A stretch of 64,000 nt of DNA, from the NCBI RefSeq assembly GCF_027497355.1, contig NZ_CP114909.1, forward strand, positions 5,537,001 through 5,601,000, written 5' to 3'. The stretch is from Micromonospora sp. WMMA1947. Its GTDB lineage: Bacteria; Actinomycetota; Actinomycetes; Mycobacteriales; Micromonosporaceae. Positions 26,552-36,171 of the stretch are shown here, piece after piece; position 1 is the stretch's first letter, and each line of letters opens with the position of its first letter. The notes beneath the pieces were generated by a model, which saw only the letters and a list, made by a program, of their open reading frames with translations, did no database searches and was not told the origin of the DNA. A program made the position numbers and the translations under genes.

Positions 26552-27253
26552 ATGCGTGCGGAGCCGGCCGGTGACTACTCCTGGCTTTTCGACCTGGTGG
26601 CGGCCGACCCGGGCGCGCGCCACCGGGCGCTTGCCCGTCACCAGGCAACTCTCGTCGCGGCGAGCGACGCGCTGGACGAATGGAACGGCCTGTGGTCGGC
26701 GCACTACCGGTCGAGGTCCAGTCAGGCTCGGCTCCGAGCGGCGATGGACAGGGCGCACGCCCGCCTCTACCGGCTTCGGGGGCAGACGATCTACGGTCCT
26801 CTCGACGCCTTCCGGGACTCCCCGGACGACGACCTCGACAGACGCGCCCGGTGGGCACCGTACGCCGCCCTGTACCTCCGATGGGAGACGGACCATCCCG
26901 GCGAGTGGGGCGCGCGGGAGTCGTCGATGTGGTCCCGCTGGTCGACGAAGGAGACGCTCCTGCACCGATTCCGTCGGGCCGGTGTCCCGGAAGGCGTCGA
27001 GCCGCAGCTCGCCGAGCTGACTCTCGCGGCACTGCGGCGCCCGTACCGGTGCAAGGACTGGATGTACGCGAGCCTGGTCCGTCATTTCCACGGTCCGCTG
27101 TTCTTCCACGAGGTGGAGGCACTGACGTCCGCCGACGATGCCCTGGTTCGGCTCCGGGCGCAGTTCGTCCTCCACGTAGCCGAGCACCCGGAGCGGAACG
27201 TCACCCGGGTTTCCTGGCGCCGCTGGCTGGACGCGAACCGGCTGACCGTTTGA
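26552..27253 (+). CDS. Hypothetical helical protein
   Basis: A 233-residue, Arg- and Trp-rich, mostly helical protein (SYSWLFDLVAAD-like opening, RWAPYAALYLRWETDHPGEW, FRRAGVPEGVEPQLAELTLA). I do not recognise the family. CAAGCT six bases before ATG 26552 fits the local leaderless pattern, and codon bias is normal. It ends exactly where the convergent gene's stop begins. Confidence 0.6.
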   Translation: MRAEPAGDYSWLFDLVAADPGARHRALARHQATLVAASDALDEWNGLWSAHYRSRSSQARLRAAMDRAHARLYRLRGQTIYGPLDAFRDSPDDDLDRRARWAPYAALYLRWETDHPGEWGARESSMWSRWSTKETLLHRFRRAGVPEGVEPQLAELTLAALRRPYRCKDWMYASLVRHFHGPLFFHEVEALTSADDALVRLRAQFVLHVAEHPERNVTRVSWRRWLDANRLTV

Positions 27254-27793
27254 TCACCTGGCACGCCGCGCGACCGCACCGCCGTACAGCTGGACACGGT
27301 GGTCGGCGTCGTGGTCCGGCTCGCCGTACGCGAAAGGCGCCGCCGTGCCGTGACTGACGTGCACCAGCCATTCCTCGTAGTACCAGCTCGGGCTGCACGC
27401 GCACCCGGTGAACCGGAAGTTGGCCCGGTAACGGCCGACCTGCCCCGGCTCGAGCGTGAACAGTCGCGCCGACGCCGACGGGCGCGGGTACGCCGCCGAC
27501 CCGGGTAACCGGTCCACGACGATCGACGCCCGGTCGTGCCCGAGCCACAGTCCGACCTCGCGGGCCAGGGCGACGCCTCCGGCGCGTACCCCCTCTCGGT
27601 GCCGGTAGCCGACCTCCTGGTCGGCGAGCACGTCGTGGACGACCACCTCGGCGGCCGGCAGCGGCCCGGGCAGCGGCATCGCCCGGACGAGCCCGCGGCG
27701 GGCGTTCGCCGCGGGCGCACCGCGGGCGGCGGCGGTCCACCGGACGCGGACCCGTTGAATGAGGATCACCGCCCAGGTGTACCCGGAGCGCAC
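27254..27793 (-). CDS. Hypothetical protein
   Basis: A 179-residue protein with no recognised family. Its C-terminal half (GQVGRYRANFRFTGCACSPSWYYEEWLVHVSHG) has a CxC pair and many aromatics; the N-terminal third is basic and less convincing. An internal start near residue 39 is therefore possible. It lies between a convergent gene and a same-strand acetyltransferase remnant. Confidence 0.5.
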   Translation of the reverse strand: MRSGYTWAVILIQRVRVRWTAAARGAPAANARRGLVRAMPLPGPLPAAEVVVHDVLADQEVGYRHREGVRAGGVALAREVGLWLGHDRASIVVDRLPGSAAYPRPSASARLFTLEPGQVGRYRANFRFTGCACSPSWYYEEWLVHVSHGTAAPFAYGEPDHDADHRVQLYGGAVARRAR

Positions 27794-27886
27794 GGCGGCC
27801 GCCAGCCGACAAGGGCTCCCGAGCCGGCGTGCCGCCGCGGTTCGGGCCTCGGTCGTCGAACGTCAGCCCGGGCGCCTCGCCGACGC

Positions 27887-28638
27887 TCAGTCCATCGCGA
27901 TGTAGAGCCGTTGGCCGCCGGGCCGGTAGCCGACGCGCTGGTAGACCCGCCACGAGTCCTCGCCGCCGGCCTCCAGCCAGGCGACCTCCGTACCGGCGTG
28001 GAACAGCCGCCGGGTGACGTCGGCGGTGATCGCGGACGCCAGTCCCCGGCGGCGGTGGGGCGCGCGAACGGCGATGCCGGCCACCTCGCTGACCGCGCCG
28101 ACGGGCGCTGCCGCACCGCCTCCGCCCGCGCAGCCACCGTCCTCGGTGACGGCCGTGACGACCACGCCGCCGGCGTCCTGCTGACGCCGCAGGCGAGCCA
28201 CGTCGCCGCGGAGGCGACCGGATCAACGCCGAACGCCTCGTTCTGCACGCTGATCAGCGCGGCGCGCTGGGAATCGGTACCCGGTTCGCACAGGCGCAGA
28301 TGGTCCGGCACTGGTGGGGACGCCAGCGTGTCCGGCGCGCAGACCAGGTAGGTGTGCCGGGCTTCCACGGTGAAGCCGGCGGCGGTCAGCAGCCCCTCCA
28401 GATCGGGGACGCAACTGGTGACGTACTCCAGGCGGGGTTTGCGGTCGGCGGCGTGGAACGCCGCGACCAGGGCGGCGACGTCGGCCGCGGTGACGGCGGC
28501 GCCGGGGCGCGGCGTCGCGTAGTTGATGTACGGGCTGGTCGTCGTCGGGTCCAGCCCGATCACGAACGGCCCCACCTCGACCGGCGCGGGCCGGCGGGAC
28601 AGGTTGACGACGACTGATTGTTGGATGCGGGCATCCAT
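27887..28638 (-). pseudogene. GNAT-family acetyltransferase with an apparent one-base frameshift
   Basis: The first part, from ATG 28638, runs to about 28205 (SPYINYATPRPGAAVTAADV, EAFGVDPVASAA). A second frame then continues with DVARLRRQQDAGGVVVTAV and the acetyl-CoA loop VRAPHRRRGLASAI, ending at 27887. Adding one base at about 28204 (minus strand GCGGCGGACGTG instead of GCGGCGACGTG) joins them into about 250 residues. Substrate unknown; error or true mutation undecided. Confidence 0.7.
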
Positions 28639-28793
28639 GCTCAACGTGAGACCTCGATGCATGAGAGGAACTGCGACGGGCGGAGGAGACGTCGGACCGC
28701 TCCAACGTGCCGCGGCCGCATGACGGTCATCCGTCGTGCGGTCGACACTCAGGCGGCCGCTCGGCCTACCCGGATCACAGGCGTCATTCCCTC

Positions 28794-29879
28794 ATGCAGA
28801 GTCGCCACGCGGTGCGCGTGGCCGACCACAACCTTGCCCTTCCGGCCCGGACGTGTCAATCGCGTACGGAACGATCTCGCTTGTGGAAGGACATCGCGGC
28901 GGGGCATCCTCGTGCGGTGGAATGGACGGACGACCTGACGGTGCGCGTCGCTCGGGGAACATCGGTACCCGCCCTTGTCCGCTATCTCCGTGCGGCTGAG
29001 AAGGAGGGGACGCGCCGTCGAGATGTCCTTGCCGTCCTGACCGAACGGTTCGCGCTGCCGTTCGACGATGCGCGGCTCGCGATGGACCGCGTCGGGGGTG
29101 GAGTGGTTCGTGCCGCGTCCGGCAACCCCGCGAACGAGCCGGACCCGGTCAGGGACCCGCTGGCGTGGACCTCGTACCGGCTCGAGCTCGGACTGGCAGT
29201 CGACGACGGGGACCCCGGTCCGTCGCCCGAGGAACGGGCGGCGGCGCAGGCTCTCCTGGAAGGGGCCAGGCGTGGTGAGCCCACGCGTGGCACCGAAGAC
29301 GTCGCCGTGGCGCTCGAGGTCGCGCGGCTGGCCGTCGGATCGCGGGAGAGGGATCGGATTCGCTTCCATCTCCTCCTCGAAGCAGCGACGGCACTGTCGG
29401 TCGCCGCGGAAGCATGCATCGCTCGACTCGGGCAGCAGCCCTGTGCCGCGGAGGGTTCCCAGGAGTGGGTCGACGGTGTCGCGCTCGCCGCGGCCGCCCG
29501 TGCGGTCACCGCGCAGTTCGCTGCCCAGCCCGACCCGGAGTTCGAGGAGCGTGGCCTCGACCTGGTGGGGCGCATCGTCACCGGCCTGCTGGGCCAATGT
29601 CACGCCTTCGTCGGCCGAGCGATGATCGAGTCGGCGCGCTGCTCCCTGCGTAACGGCGACCCGGACCGGGCCGCCGACCGCGCCGAGGCGGTGGTAGCCG
29701 ACTTCGCGGTTCTCCTCGATCGATTCGAGGTCGACGTTCCCGTCGACGAGGACATCGTGGCCTTGGAGCACCTACGGGCGGCCATCGACCTCCTCACCGA
29801 GGTGCACGGCCGTTCCGCCGAACTCGACGCCCTTCGCGACCGGACCGAGCGACTACTGGCCGGCTCGTCGATCGACTGA
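28794..29879 (+). CDS. Hypothetical helical protein, start uncertain
   Basis: The convincing part begins about 28880 (LWKDIAAGHPRAVEW) and runs to 29879, mostly helical and acidic (LAVGSRERDRIRFHLLLEAA, PDRAADRAEAVVADFAVLLD), possibly TPR-like. No family recognised. The listed ATG at 28794 is the nearest ATG; a TTG at the LWKDIAAG point is also possible. Third-position bias is strong throughout, so the gene is real even if the start is not settled. Confidence 0.55.
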   Translation: MQSRHAVRVADHNLALPARTCQSRTERSRLWKDIAAGHPRAVEWTDDLTVRVARGTSVPALVRYLRAAEKEGTRRRDVLAVLTERFALPFDDARLAMDRVGGGVVRAASGNPANEPDPVRDPLAWTSYRLELGLAVDDGDPGPSPEERAAAQALLEGARRGEPTRGTEDVAVALEVARLAVGSRERDRIRFHLLLEAATALSVAAEACIARLGQQPCAAEGSQEWVDGVALAAAARAVTAQFAAQPDPEFEERGLDLVGRIVTGLLGQCHAFVGRAMIESARCSLRNGDPDRAADRAEAVVADFAVLLDRFEVDVPVDEDIVALEHLRAAIDLLTEVHGRSAELDALRDRTERLLAGSSID

Positions 29880-29923
29880 ATGATCGCGGCGAAACTGTCG
29901 GTGCCGGCGGCTAGGCTGCGCGC

Positions 29924-30415
29924 GTGACGGAAGTCGATATGGAGAAGGCCGCGCTGTGTGAGTTCCTCGAGTACCAGCGCGTCAGCATCCGGGCCATCCT
30001 GGCGGATCTGGACCTGGCCTCGCTGCGAACGCCGGTCCTGCCCTCGGGATGGTCGCCGCTCGGGCTGGTGGATCACCTCGGGCACGCGGAGCGCCACTGG
30101 TTCCAGGAGGTCTTCCGTGGTTCGGTGGAGCCGTTGCCCTGGCCGGACGAGAACACGCCCCTGCGGACGACCCGATCGCCGTCCGAGGTCTTCGGTTTCT
30201 ATCGCGACCAGTGCGACATCTCCGACGCGATCATCGCCGCGGCCCCGTTGTCGGCGGCTCCCGCCGGCCGGCATCCGGACGAGACACTGGCGTCGCAGAC
30301 CACCGACCTTCGACGGATCATTCTGCACGTCATCGAGGAGACCGCCCGGCACGCCGGTCACCTGGACGCCGTACGCGAGCTGATCGACGGGCGCACCGGG
30401 CTGGGCCCACGCTGA
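29924..30415 (+). CDS. DinB-family (DUF664) protein
   Basis: A 163-residue DinB/DUF664 protein. LGLVDHLGHAERHWFQEVF and VIEETARHAGHLDAVRELID carry the family His residues for a metal site. TAGGCT six bases before GTG 29924 gives a leaderless start. Convergent with the dihydrofolate-reductase-like gene 23 bases away. Substrate unknown. Confidence 0.85.
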   Translation: MTEVDMEKAALCEFLEYQRVSIRAILADLDLASLRTPVLPSGWSPLGLVDHLGHAERHWFQEVFRGSVEPLPWPDENTPLRTTRSPSEVFGFYRDQCDISDAIIAAAPLSAAPAGRHPDETLASQTTDLRRIILHVIEETARHAGHLDAVRELIDGRTGLGPR

Positions 30416-30438
30416 ACCGGGCGGTACCGCTGGACCGG

Positions 30439-31020
30439 TCAGCGGCGCACCCGGTAGCGCAGGTGCAGCACCCGATCGCCCTGGAGCACCACGTCCGGAT
30501 CCTCCAGCAGGTGCTGCGCGTCCACCGACCCGAAGTAGCGCTTGCCGGAGCCGAACACCACGGGTACGACGTCCATGCGTACCTCGTCGACCAGGCCCGC
30601 GGCGAGCGCCTGGCCTCCGACGTCACCGGCCGCGACCTCGACGATGCGGTCCCCCGCGAGTTCCTGCGCCCTGGCCACTGCCGCCTCGACGCCGTCGACG
30701 AAGTGGAACGGCGCGTCGGGGTTCCAGCCCTCGGGCGCCGGCCGGTGCGTCACGACGACCACGTGGTCGATCCCGCTCGGCGGCGTCCCGTCCCAGCCGT
30801 CGGTCAGGTCGAAGACGTGCCGTCCGACGACGGTCACCCCGATCTGGTCCCAGTACGGCCGGACGTAGTCGTGGGACGTCTGCGACACCCGCAACGCGCC
30901 GCTGTCGTCCAGCGGGACGTCCCCGCTGGTCAACCAGTCGAACAGCGGCCCGGGCTGGTCGTTGTCGTCCGCGACGAAGCCGTCCACCGACACCGAGCTG
31001 TACAGGACCACAGTGCCCAC
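30439..31020 (-). CDS. Dihydrofolate reductase family (RibD C-terminal-like) protein
   Basis: A 193-residue RibD_C/DHFR-fold protein with VVLYSSVSVDGFVADDNDQP, VTVVGRHVFDLTDGWDG and VDEVRMDVVPVVFGSGKRYF. This group is NADPH-dependent reductase-like with unknown substrates, not the housekeeping FolA. GAGGAGAAG lies before GTG 31020. Confidence 0.85.
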   Translation of the reverse strand: MGTVVLYSSVSVDGFVADDNDQPGPLFDWLTSGDVPLDDSGALRVSQTSHDYVRPYWDQIGVTVVGRHVFDLTDGWDGTPPSGIDHVVVVTHRPAPEGWNPDAPFHFVDGVEAAVARAQELAGDRIVEVAAGDVGGQALAAGLVDEVRMDVVPVVFGSGKRYFGSVDAQHLLEDPDVVLQGDRVLHLRYRVRR

Positions 31021-31086
31021 GCCGCTTCTCCTCTGCCTTGGGTGCTCCCAAGCTAGCGGGCCGTGAGCCGCTGTTCTTGTAGGAAA

Positions 31087-31926
31087 TCAATCGGCCGGCA
31101 GCGACCAGCCGTCGATCACGTGACCGGGGTGTTCGTGCAGGAACCGCCGCCGGACCTCGATGTACCGGGTCGGCGTGAGCCCGGTGAACGCCCGGAACTC
31201 GTGGCCGAAGTGGGCCTGGTCGAAGTAGCCGGCGTCACCGGCGAGTTCGCCCCAGTCGACAGGTCCGGCGGGGTCGATCGCGAACACGGTCGCGGCGAAG
31301 CGGTAGGTGCGCGCGAGTCGCTTCGGCGTGACGCCGACGAGCGCCTTGAACCGCTGCGCCAGATGGGTGCTGCTGACACCGGCCGCCGTCCTCAGGTCGC
31401 CGATCGGCACCGCACCGCTGGTCGCCGCGATGACGCCGCTCGCATGCCGGACCAGCCCCAGGCCGGTGGTCTCGGCGCACCGCCGCATCAGCTCGTCCTC
31501 GAGCAGCGTCAGCATCGCGTGCGGTCCGTCCGCCGTGGCCAGCCGGTCGCGCAGCTCGGCCACCGCGGGCCGGCCCCACACCTGCTCCAGCGTCACCGGC
31601 CGGTCGCACAGCTCGACCGCCGGCACCGGCAGGAACGGCGCCAGACCCCACGGCTTGACGTGTACGCCGACCGAGCGCGTCGGGCACGGATAGCCGAACT
31701 CGAACGCACGGGTGGGAGTGGTGATCACGCAGCCGTCGGCGTACTCCGTGGTCTCGATGTCGGTACCGCCGCGGACGCGGAACGGCGCCCCGAGGTTGAC
31801 GACGAGCAGCGCCGCCGGCATCGGCGGCAGCACGAGCCGGGCGTACGGGGGTGTGCCCTCCAGGTAGTAGAGGTCGTCGATCAGCCCGTCCAGCGGCGGT
31901 CGCGGCACTCTGGACACGTACTCCAC
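31087..31926 (-). CDS. AraC-family transcriptional regulator
   Basis: A 279-residue protein with an N-terminal AraC-ligand-like domain (LVLPPMPAALLVVNLGAPF) and a C-terminal double helix-turn-helix (VSSTHLAQRFKALVGVTPKR; GYFDQAHFGHEFRAFTGLTP). GTG 31932 is possible, but GATGCT lies exactly six bases before GTG 31926 and only one base from 31932, so 31926 is preferred. The target is probably the divergent NTF2-like gene. Confidence 0.85.
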   Translation of the reverse strand: MEYVSRVPRPPLDGLIDDLYYLEGTPPYARLVLPPMPAALLVVNLGAPFRVRGGTDIETTEYADGCVITTPTRAFEFGYPCPTRSVGVHVKPWGLAPFLPVPAVELCDRPVTLEQVWGRPAVAELRDRLATADGPHAMLTLLEDELMRRCAETTGLGLVRHASGVIAATSGAVPIGDLRTAAGVSSTHLAQRFKALVGVTPKRLARTYRFAATVFAIDPAGPVDWGELAGDAGYFDQAHFGHEFRAFTGLTPTRYIEVRRRFLHEHPGHVIDGWSLPAD

Positions 31927-32051
31927 GTCCACAGCATCGCGGATGCGCCGCCGTCGTCACCGACGCCCCGCCGGGGCCGGTTCACGCCCGCGCGTTCTGC
32001 TGACCGCGAAGAGGGCTTCATGGGACCTCGTCCACCGGCCATGCTGGCTCG

Positions 32052-32414
32052 ATGGACGTGCCGAAACGCCTGGCGTCCCAGGCCCTGCTCACGAACCTCT
32101 ACGCGGCCTTCAACAGGCGTGACATCCCCACGCTGCTGGCCGCCATGACGCCGGATGTGTCCTGGCCCAACGGCTGGGAGGGCGGCGTCCTTCGCGGCCG
32201 GGAGCAGGTGGGTGCCTACTGGCGCCGGCAGTGGGACCAGCTCGAACCTGTTGTCACGCCGACCGCGTTCCGCACGGAGGCCGACGGCCGGATCGCCGTC
32301 ACCGTTCATCAAGTGGTGCGCGACAAGGCCGGAGCGAAGCTTGCCGACCACACCGTCACGCACGTCTACCGCCTCGACAACGGAGTGGTGGCAGCGATGG
32401 AGATCCGCGAGTGA
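32052..32414 (+). CDS. NTF2-like (SnoaL) protein
   Basis: A 120-residue NTF2-fold protein (LYAAFNRRDIPTLLAAMTPD, EGGVLRGREQVGAYW, THVYRLDNGVVAAMEI). CATGCT six bases before ATG 32052 fits the leaderless pattern. Divergent from the AraC regulator. Ligand unknown. Confidence 0.85.
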   Translation: MDVPKRLASQALLTNLYAAFNRRDIPTLLAAMTPDVSWPNGWEGGVLRGREQVGAYWRRQWDQLEPVVTPTAFRTEADGRIAVTVHQVVRDKAGAKLADHTVTHVYRLDNGVVAAMEIRE

Positions 32415-32493
32415 CGCGACGCGCGGCGATGAGTTTCGATACGGTGCCCGGTCTGCATTCCCGTACACCCGACCGCTGCCACCGGAGGTAGGC

Positions 32494-33153
32494 GTGAAGC
32501 TTCTTCTCACATCCGCGGGGGTTCAGAACCCGAGCATCCAGGACGCGCTGGTCGACCTGCTGGGCAAGCCGATCGCCGAGTCCAGTGCCCTCTGCATCCC
32601 CACGGCCGCCTACCCGATGGGCGGGCCCGCCTCGGCCTGGCGCTTCATCACCGGTGAGACACCGCTACCGATGACCGGCCTGGGCTGGAAGTCGCTGGGC
32701 GTTCTGGAACTCACAGCGCTACCGAGCATCGGCGAGGAGCGGTGGGTCCCCTGGGTCCGCGAGGCCGACGTCATCCTGGTGCACGGCGGCGACGCGACGT
32801 ACCTGTGCCACTGGATGCGGCAGTCCGGGCTGGCGGATCTGCTGCCGTCGCTGCGGGACACCGTCTGGGTGGGGCTGAGCGCGGGGAGCATGGTGCTGAC
32901 CCCGCGCGTCGGCAAGGACTTCGTCGAGTGGCAGTCCGCGCCCGACGACCGCACGCTGGGGCTCGTCGACTTCTCGATCTTCCCGCACCTGGGCCTCGAA
33001 CCGGACAACACCATGGCGAACGCCGAGAAGTGGGCGGCCGAGATCGCCGGTCCGGCGTACGCCATCGACGACCAGACGGCCATCACTGTGGTCGACGGCA
33101 CCGTCGAGGTCGTCTCCGAGGGGCAGTGGAGACGGTTCCCCTCCGAGCGGTAG
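32494..33153 (+). CDS. Peptidase E-like protein (S51, class I amidotransferase fold)
   Basis: A 219-residue protein with the S51 order: LLLTSAGVQNPSIQDAL, VILVHGGDATYLCHWMR, and nucleophile elbow VGLSAGSMVLTP with the Ser expected of dipeptidase E. FSIFPHLG gives the likely His. It may cleave Asp-dipeptides, though actinobacterial paralogs are uncharacterised. GGAGG stands before GTG 32494. Confidence 0.8.
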   Translation: MKLLLTSAGVQNPSIQDALVDLLGKPIAESSALCIPTAAYPMGGPASAWRFITGETPLPMTGLGWKSLGVLELTALPSIGEERWVPWVREADVILVHGGDATYLCHWMRQSGLADLLPSLRDTVWVGLSAGSMVLTPRVGKDFVEWQSAPDDRTLGLVDFSIFPHLGLEPDNTMANAEKWAAEIAGPAYAIDDQTAITVVDGTVEVVSEGQWRRFPSER

Positions 33154-34077
33154 CTACCCGAGCAGCGCCGCCGCAGCGGCCACCGTGACCAGAGACAGTG
33201 TCGTCGTCACCACCACCGCCCGGTTGGCGACCGCCTCGCCGACGCCGTACTCCTGGGCGAAGATGAACGTGTTCTGCGCCGTCGGCAGGCCCGCGCACAC
33301 CACCACGGCGAGCAACTGCGGCGCGGGCAGGTGCAGGGCCAGCCCGGCCGCGTACGCGACGACCGGCTGCGCGACGAGCTTGAGCGCGGTGATCACGGCG
33401 AGTTCGGCCGCCCCGGTCGGTTCCGCTCGCGACGGCGCCGCGGGGTGCAGCGACGCGCCGAGCGCGATCAGGGCGGCGGGCGCCGCGGCGCCCGCCAGCA
33501 GGGCGAGCGGCGCGGTGGCCGCCGACGGCAGACGCAGACCGGCCGCGGAGCACGCGACACCGAGCAGCGACGCCAGGATCACCGGATTGCGTACGGGCAA
33601 CGAGGCGACCCGGCGCACCCGGACCCGCCCGGCCGGGTCGCTGCGGCGGTCCAGGACGACCACGATCACGGGTGCCACCACCAGCACCTGCAGCAGCACC
33701 ACCACCGCCAGGAACGACACGTCGCCGAGAACCTGCGTCGCGATCGGGATACCGAGGTTCGCCGAGTTGACATATCCGGCGGCCATGCCCCAGATCGGCC
33801 GTTCGCCGGGCTCGCGACCGAACAGCCGGCTCACACCGGCCCACCCGAACCCGACCACCGCGACGGTGCTCACCCCGAAGGCGAGCAGCGAGCGCCCGGC
33901 GAACCCGGACAGCGGCATCCGGGCCAGGGCCAGGAACAGGGCGGCCGGCATCGCGAGCTGGAACACGAACCGGCCGAGCACCGACGCCGCCGACTCGCCC
34001 AGCAGGCCCCAGCGGCAGGCCGCGTAACCGACAGCGGTGAGGATCCAGATCGGTACGAACGCCGACACCAGGCTCAT
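33154..34077 (-). CDS. AEC family transporter
   Basis: A 307-residue membrane protein with about ten hydrophobic segments and the AEC (auxin efflux carrier) signatures GYVNSANLGIPIA and CAGLPTAQNTFIFAQEYG. Likely exports or imports small organic anions. The frame extends to 34116, but ATG 34077 (SLVSAFVPIWILTAVGY) starts directly at the first helix with GAGGCT seven bases upstream. Confidence 0.85.
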   Translation of the reverse strand: MSLVSAFVPIWILTAVGYAACRWGLLGESAASVLGRFVFQLAMPAALFLALARMPLSGFAGRSLLAFGVSTVAVVGFGWAGVSRLFGREPGERPIWGMAAGYVNSANLGIPIATQVLGDVSFLAVVVLLQVLVVAPVIVVVLDRRSDPAGRVRVRRVASLPVRNPVILASLLGVACSAAGLRLPSAATAPLALLAGAAAPAALIALGASLHPAAPSRAEPTGAAELAVITALKLVAQPVVAYAAGLALHLPAPQLLAVVVCAGLPTAQNTFIFAQEYGVGEAVANRAVVVTTTLSLVTVAAAAALLG

Positions 34078-34158
34078 CGCGCTCAGCCTCGCATCTCGTC
34101 CGTGCCGGGCGCACACGACCGCCCCACCGTCCGGTCAGGACGGCACTACGATACGGCG

Positions 34159-35199
34159 ATGGTCGACACGCGACGCGGAGAGCAGCCCGACTGGACGCGG
34201 GTTTTCGTCGGCTACTGCCAGTACGACGTGTCCACGGTGCCGTGGGAGAACGGCATGCCCATCTACACGGTCGGTGACAGACTCCTGCACCCCGGCGGGC
34301 CCTCCCAGTTCACCGGGTTCTGCGGTATCCACACCGGCTGGATCGAGATGCGTGCGCGTGTCCTGCCCGGCCCGCCGGCAGACGTCGAGGACGGGTGGGA
34401 CTCCGTCAGCGAGGCGACCCTCAGGAGTCCCACCGGCCTGTTGTCGGTCGTCGGCCTGATGGGCGGCCCTCCGGATGCGCTCACCGACGTCGCCGTCCCC
34501 CGCGGGCTGATCCGGGTACGGGTGCACGCCCGCGACCGGTTGCACGAGTCGGTGCGCACCGACGACGACCCGGCTGAGCGGCATGAGCTGCACATCTGGG
34601 CCGTCACCGAGGAGACACGATGGCGCACCGTGCTGGCCGGCCCGGGTGATCGCGGTTGGGAGCAGCGGGAGCAGAACCCGGCCAGGGCCGCCGAGTGGGC
34701 TCTGCTGTCCCTGGTCCCGCGTCCGTCCACCCGCCCGGCGATGCTGCCGCCGCCGGCCGACCCGTACGAGGACGACGCCGACCTGGACCGGGTGACGGTG
34801 GTGCGTCACCGGCCCGCGCCGGTCGCGGTCCCGGCGACGGTGCTGCCGGCCGGCGACCTGGCGATCCGGCTGGAGCGAGTCGACGACGAGACTCTGCGGT
34901 GGGCGTGGACGACCGCCGACGAGCCGATGTTCCCTGACCCGCTCGTCACCCTGCCGGACGAGCAGCCGAGTACGGTCCGGCTGATCTCCGGCCCGGACGG
35001 CCTCACCCTGCGGCACGAGGGAGTCCGAGGCCGACACGCCTTCGCTCTCGGCGCGATCTGGGACCATCTGCTCGACAACCCGGGCTCGTACCCGTGGGTC
35101 GAGACACTACGTCGGCAGGCCGCCGAGGCGACCTCGGCGGCCGAGAAGCACGGCCGCGTCCAGGCCCAGCGAGACACCGAACGGCGGGGGTGGCGCTGA
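34159..35199 (+). CDS. Hypothetical protein, 346 residues
   Basis: A protein with no recognised family, probably two similar halves of beta-rich sequence (GYCQYDVSTVPWENGMPIYT; LPAGDLAIRLERVDDETLRW), no signal peptide and no membrane helix. TACGAT six bases before ATG 34159 indicates a leaderless transcript. Codon bias is normal. Nothing in the neighbourhood suggests its role. Confidence 0.65.
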   Translation: MVDTRRGEQPDWTRVFVGYCQYDVSTVPWENGMPIYTVGDRLLHPGGPSQFTGFCGIHTGWIEMRARVLPGPPADVEDGWDSVSEATLRSPTGLLSVVGLMGGPPDALTDVAVPRGLIRVRVHARDRLHESVRTDDDPAERHELHIWAVTEETRWRTVLAGPGDRGWEQREQNPARAAEWALLSLVPRPSTRPAMLPPPADPYEDDADLDRVTVVRHRPAPVAVPATVLPAGDLAIRLERVDDETLRWAWTTADEPMFPDPLVTLPDEQPSTVRLISGPDGLTLRHEGVRGRHAFALGAIWDHLLDNPGSYPWVETLRRQAAEATSAAEKHGRVQAQRDTERRGWR

Positions 35200-35301
35200 G
35201 CAGTCGCGTCCTGTCCGCGGGCTCCTGGACCGGACGCAATCCCTGGCCCGGCGCGTCCTCTCGGGCGGCGGACAAGGCCCTGACCTGATCGTCCGTCAGA
35301 G

Positions 35302-35664
35302 TCAGACGTCGAGACGCTGTGGCCCGGGGCCGACCTCGCGGGCGACGGTGTACGTAGGAATGCCGGTCATGCGCGCTTCGGCCTTGCCGGACAGGCCCGC
35401 CAGGGCCCGTGAGATGGCGGCCATCCGGCCTTCGGTGTCTGAGGTCTCCACGAAATTGCGGTAGTCCGCCTCGCTGGCCCAACGCACGATCGTGTACACC
35501 CGGGTGCCGTCGGTGCTCAGGTAGAAGCGGGCCGACTGGTAGCCAGGATAGAAGCGCACCCAACGCTCCTGGATCTCCGCGAAGGCCGCTACGAACTCCC
35601 GTTGGGTGTCGGGGCCGTCAACCGTATAGTCGATGATCGAGTGGAAGCTGACATCGGCGCTCAC
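35302..35664 (-). CDS. Antibiotic biosynthesis monooxygenase-fold (SchA/CurD-like) protein
   Basis: A 120-residue ferredoxin-like-fold protein (HSIIDYTVDGPDTQREFVAA, ARFYLSTDGTRVYTIVRWAS, EADYRNFVE). GAGGAG seven bases before GTG 35664 decides the start over the ATG at 35682. These proteins are heme-degrading or quinone-forming monooxygenases, or polyketide accessory factors. No such cluster is nearby. Confidence 0.65.
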   Translation of the reverse strand: MSADVSFHSIIDYTVDGPDTQREFVAAFAEIQERWVRFYPGYQSARFYLSTDGTRVYTIVRWASEADYRNFVETSDTEGRMAAISRALAGLSGKAEARMTGIPTYTVAREVGPGPQRLDV

Positions 35665-35727
35665 GTACGCACTCCTCGTCATGCAGGGCAGGCTGCCGCC
35701 ATCCTGCAACCTCAACCGACATTGACA

Positions 35728-36171
35728 TCAAGAGTGGGATCCGTTCGCTGACCTGCCGCCGCAGAGGGCGACGAAGACGCGGTCCCGCAGGATCTCGTAC
35801 TGTCGGCGGCACCGGACGGGTGGGCCCGGCGGGCGTTGCTGAACCTGACCGCCGACGACGACCTCCGATGGCCGGAACTGGTCAGCCGTCAGGTCCACCT
35901 CGCGACCGTCTGCGAGCCGGTTCCAGTAGTGGTGGCCGACCTTGGCGTCTCCGGCGAAGACCTCGCCGAGGATCAGCTCTCCCCCGAGCAGGTCTTGAAT
36001 GATCAATGCGGTCACCCCGCACTGACCGCGTGCCGCGTTGCCGGCGTGCCAATCCTCCACATCGTGCGGGTCGCAAGTGTCCGCTCCCCAGCCGGCGCGT
36101 AGCACCGGCCGCAGGATCTCCAGGTCGATCGCGAGAGGGACTGGTCGTTTGTCGTGCTCCTCAAACGTCAC
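35728..36171 (-). CDS. YunG-like protein
   Basis: A 147-residue protein matching the YunG family: GWGADTCDPHDVEDWHAGN, RGQCGVTALIIQDLLGGELI, HHYWNRLADGREVDLTADQF. A Cys, a His and an Asp in those positions resemble a papain-like site, which is inference. The last 30 residues are less conserved. Function unknown. Confidence 0.75.
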   Translation of the reverse strand: MTFEEHDKRPVPLAIDLEILRPVLRAGWGADTCDPHDVEDWHAGNAARGQCGVTALIIQDLLGGELILGEVFAGDAKVGHHYWNRLADGREVDLTADQFRPSEVVVGGQVQQRPPGPPVRCRRQYEILRDRVFVALCGGRSANGSHS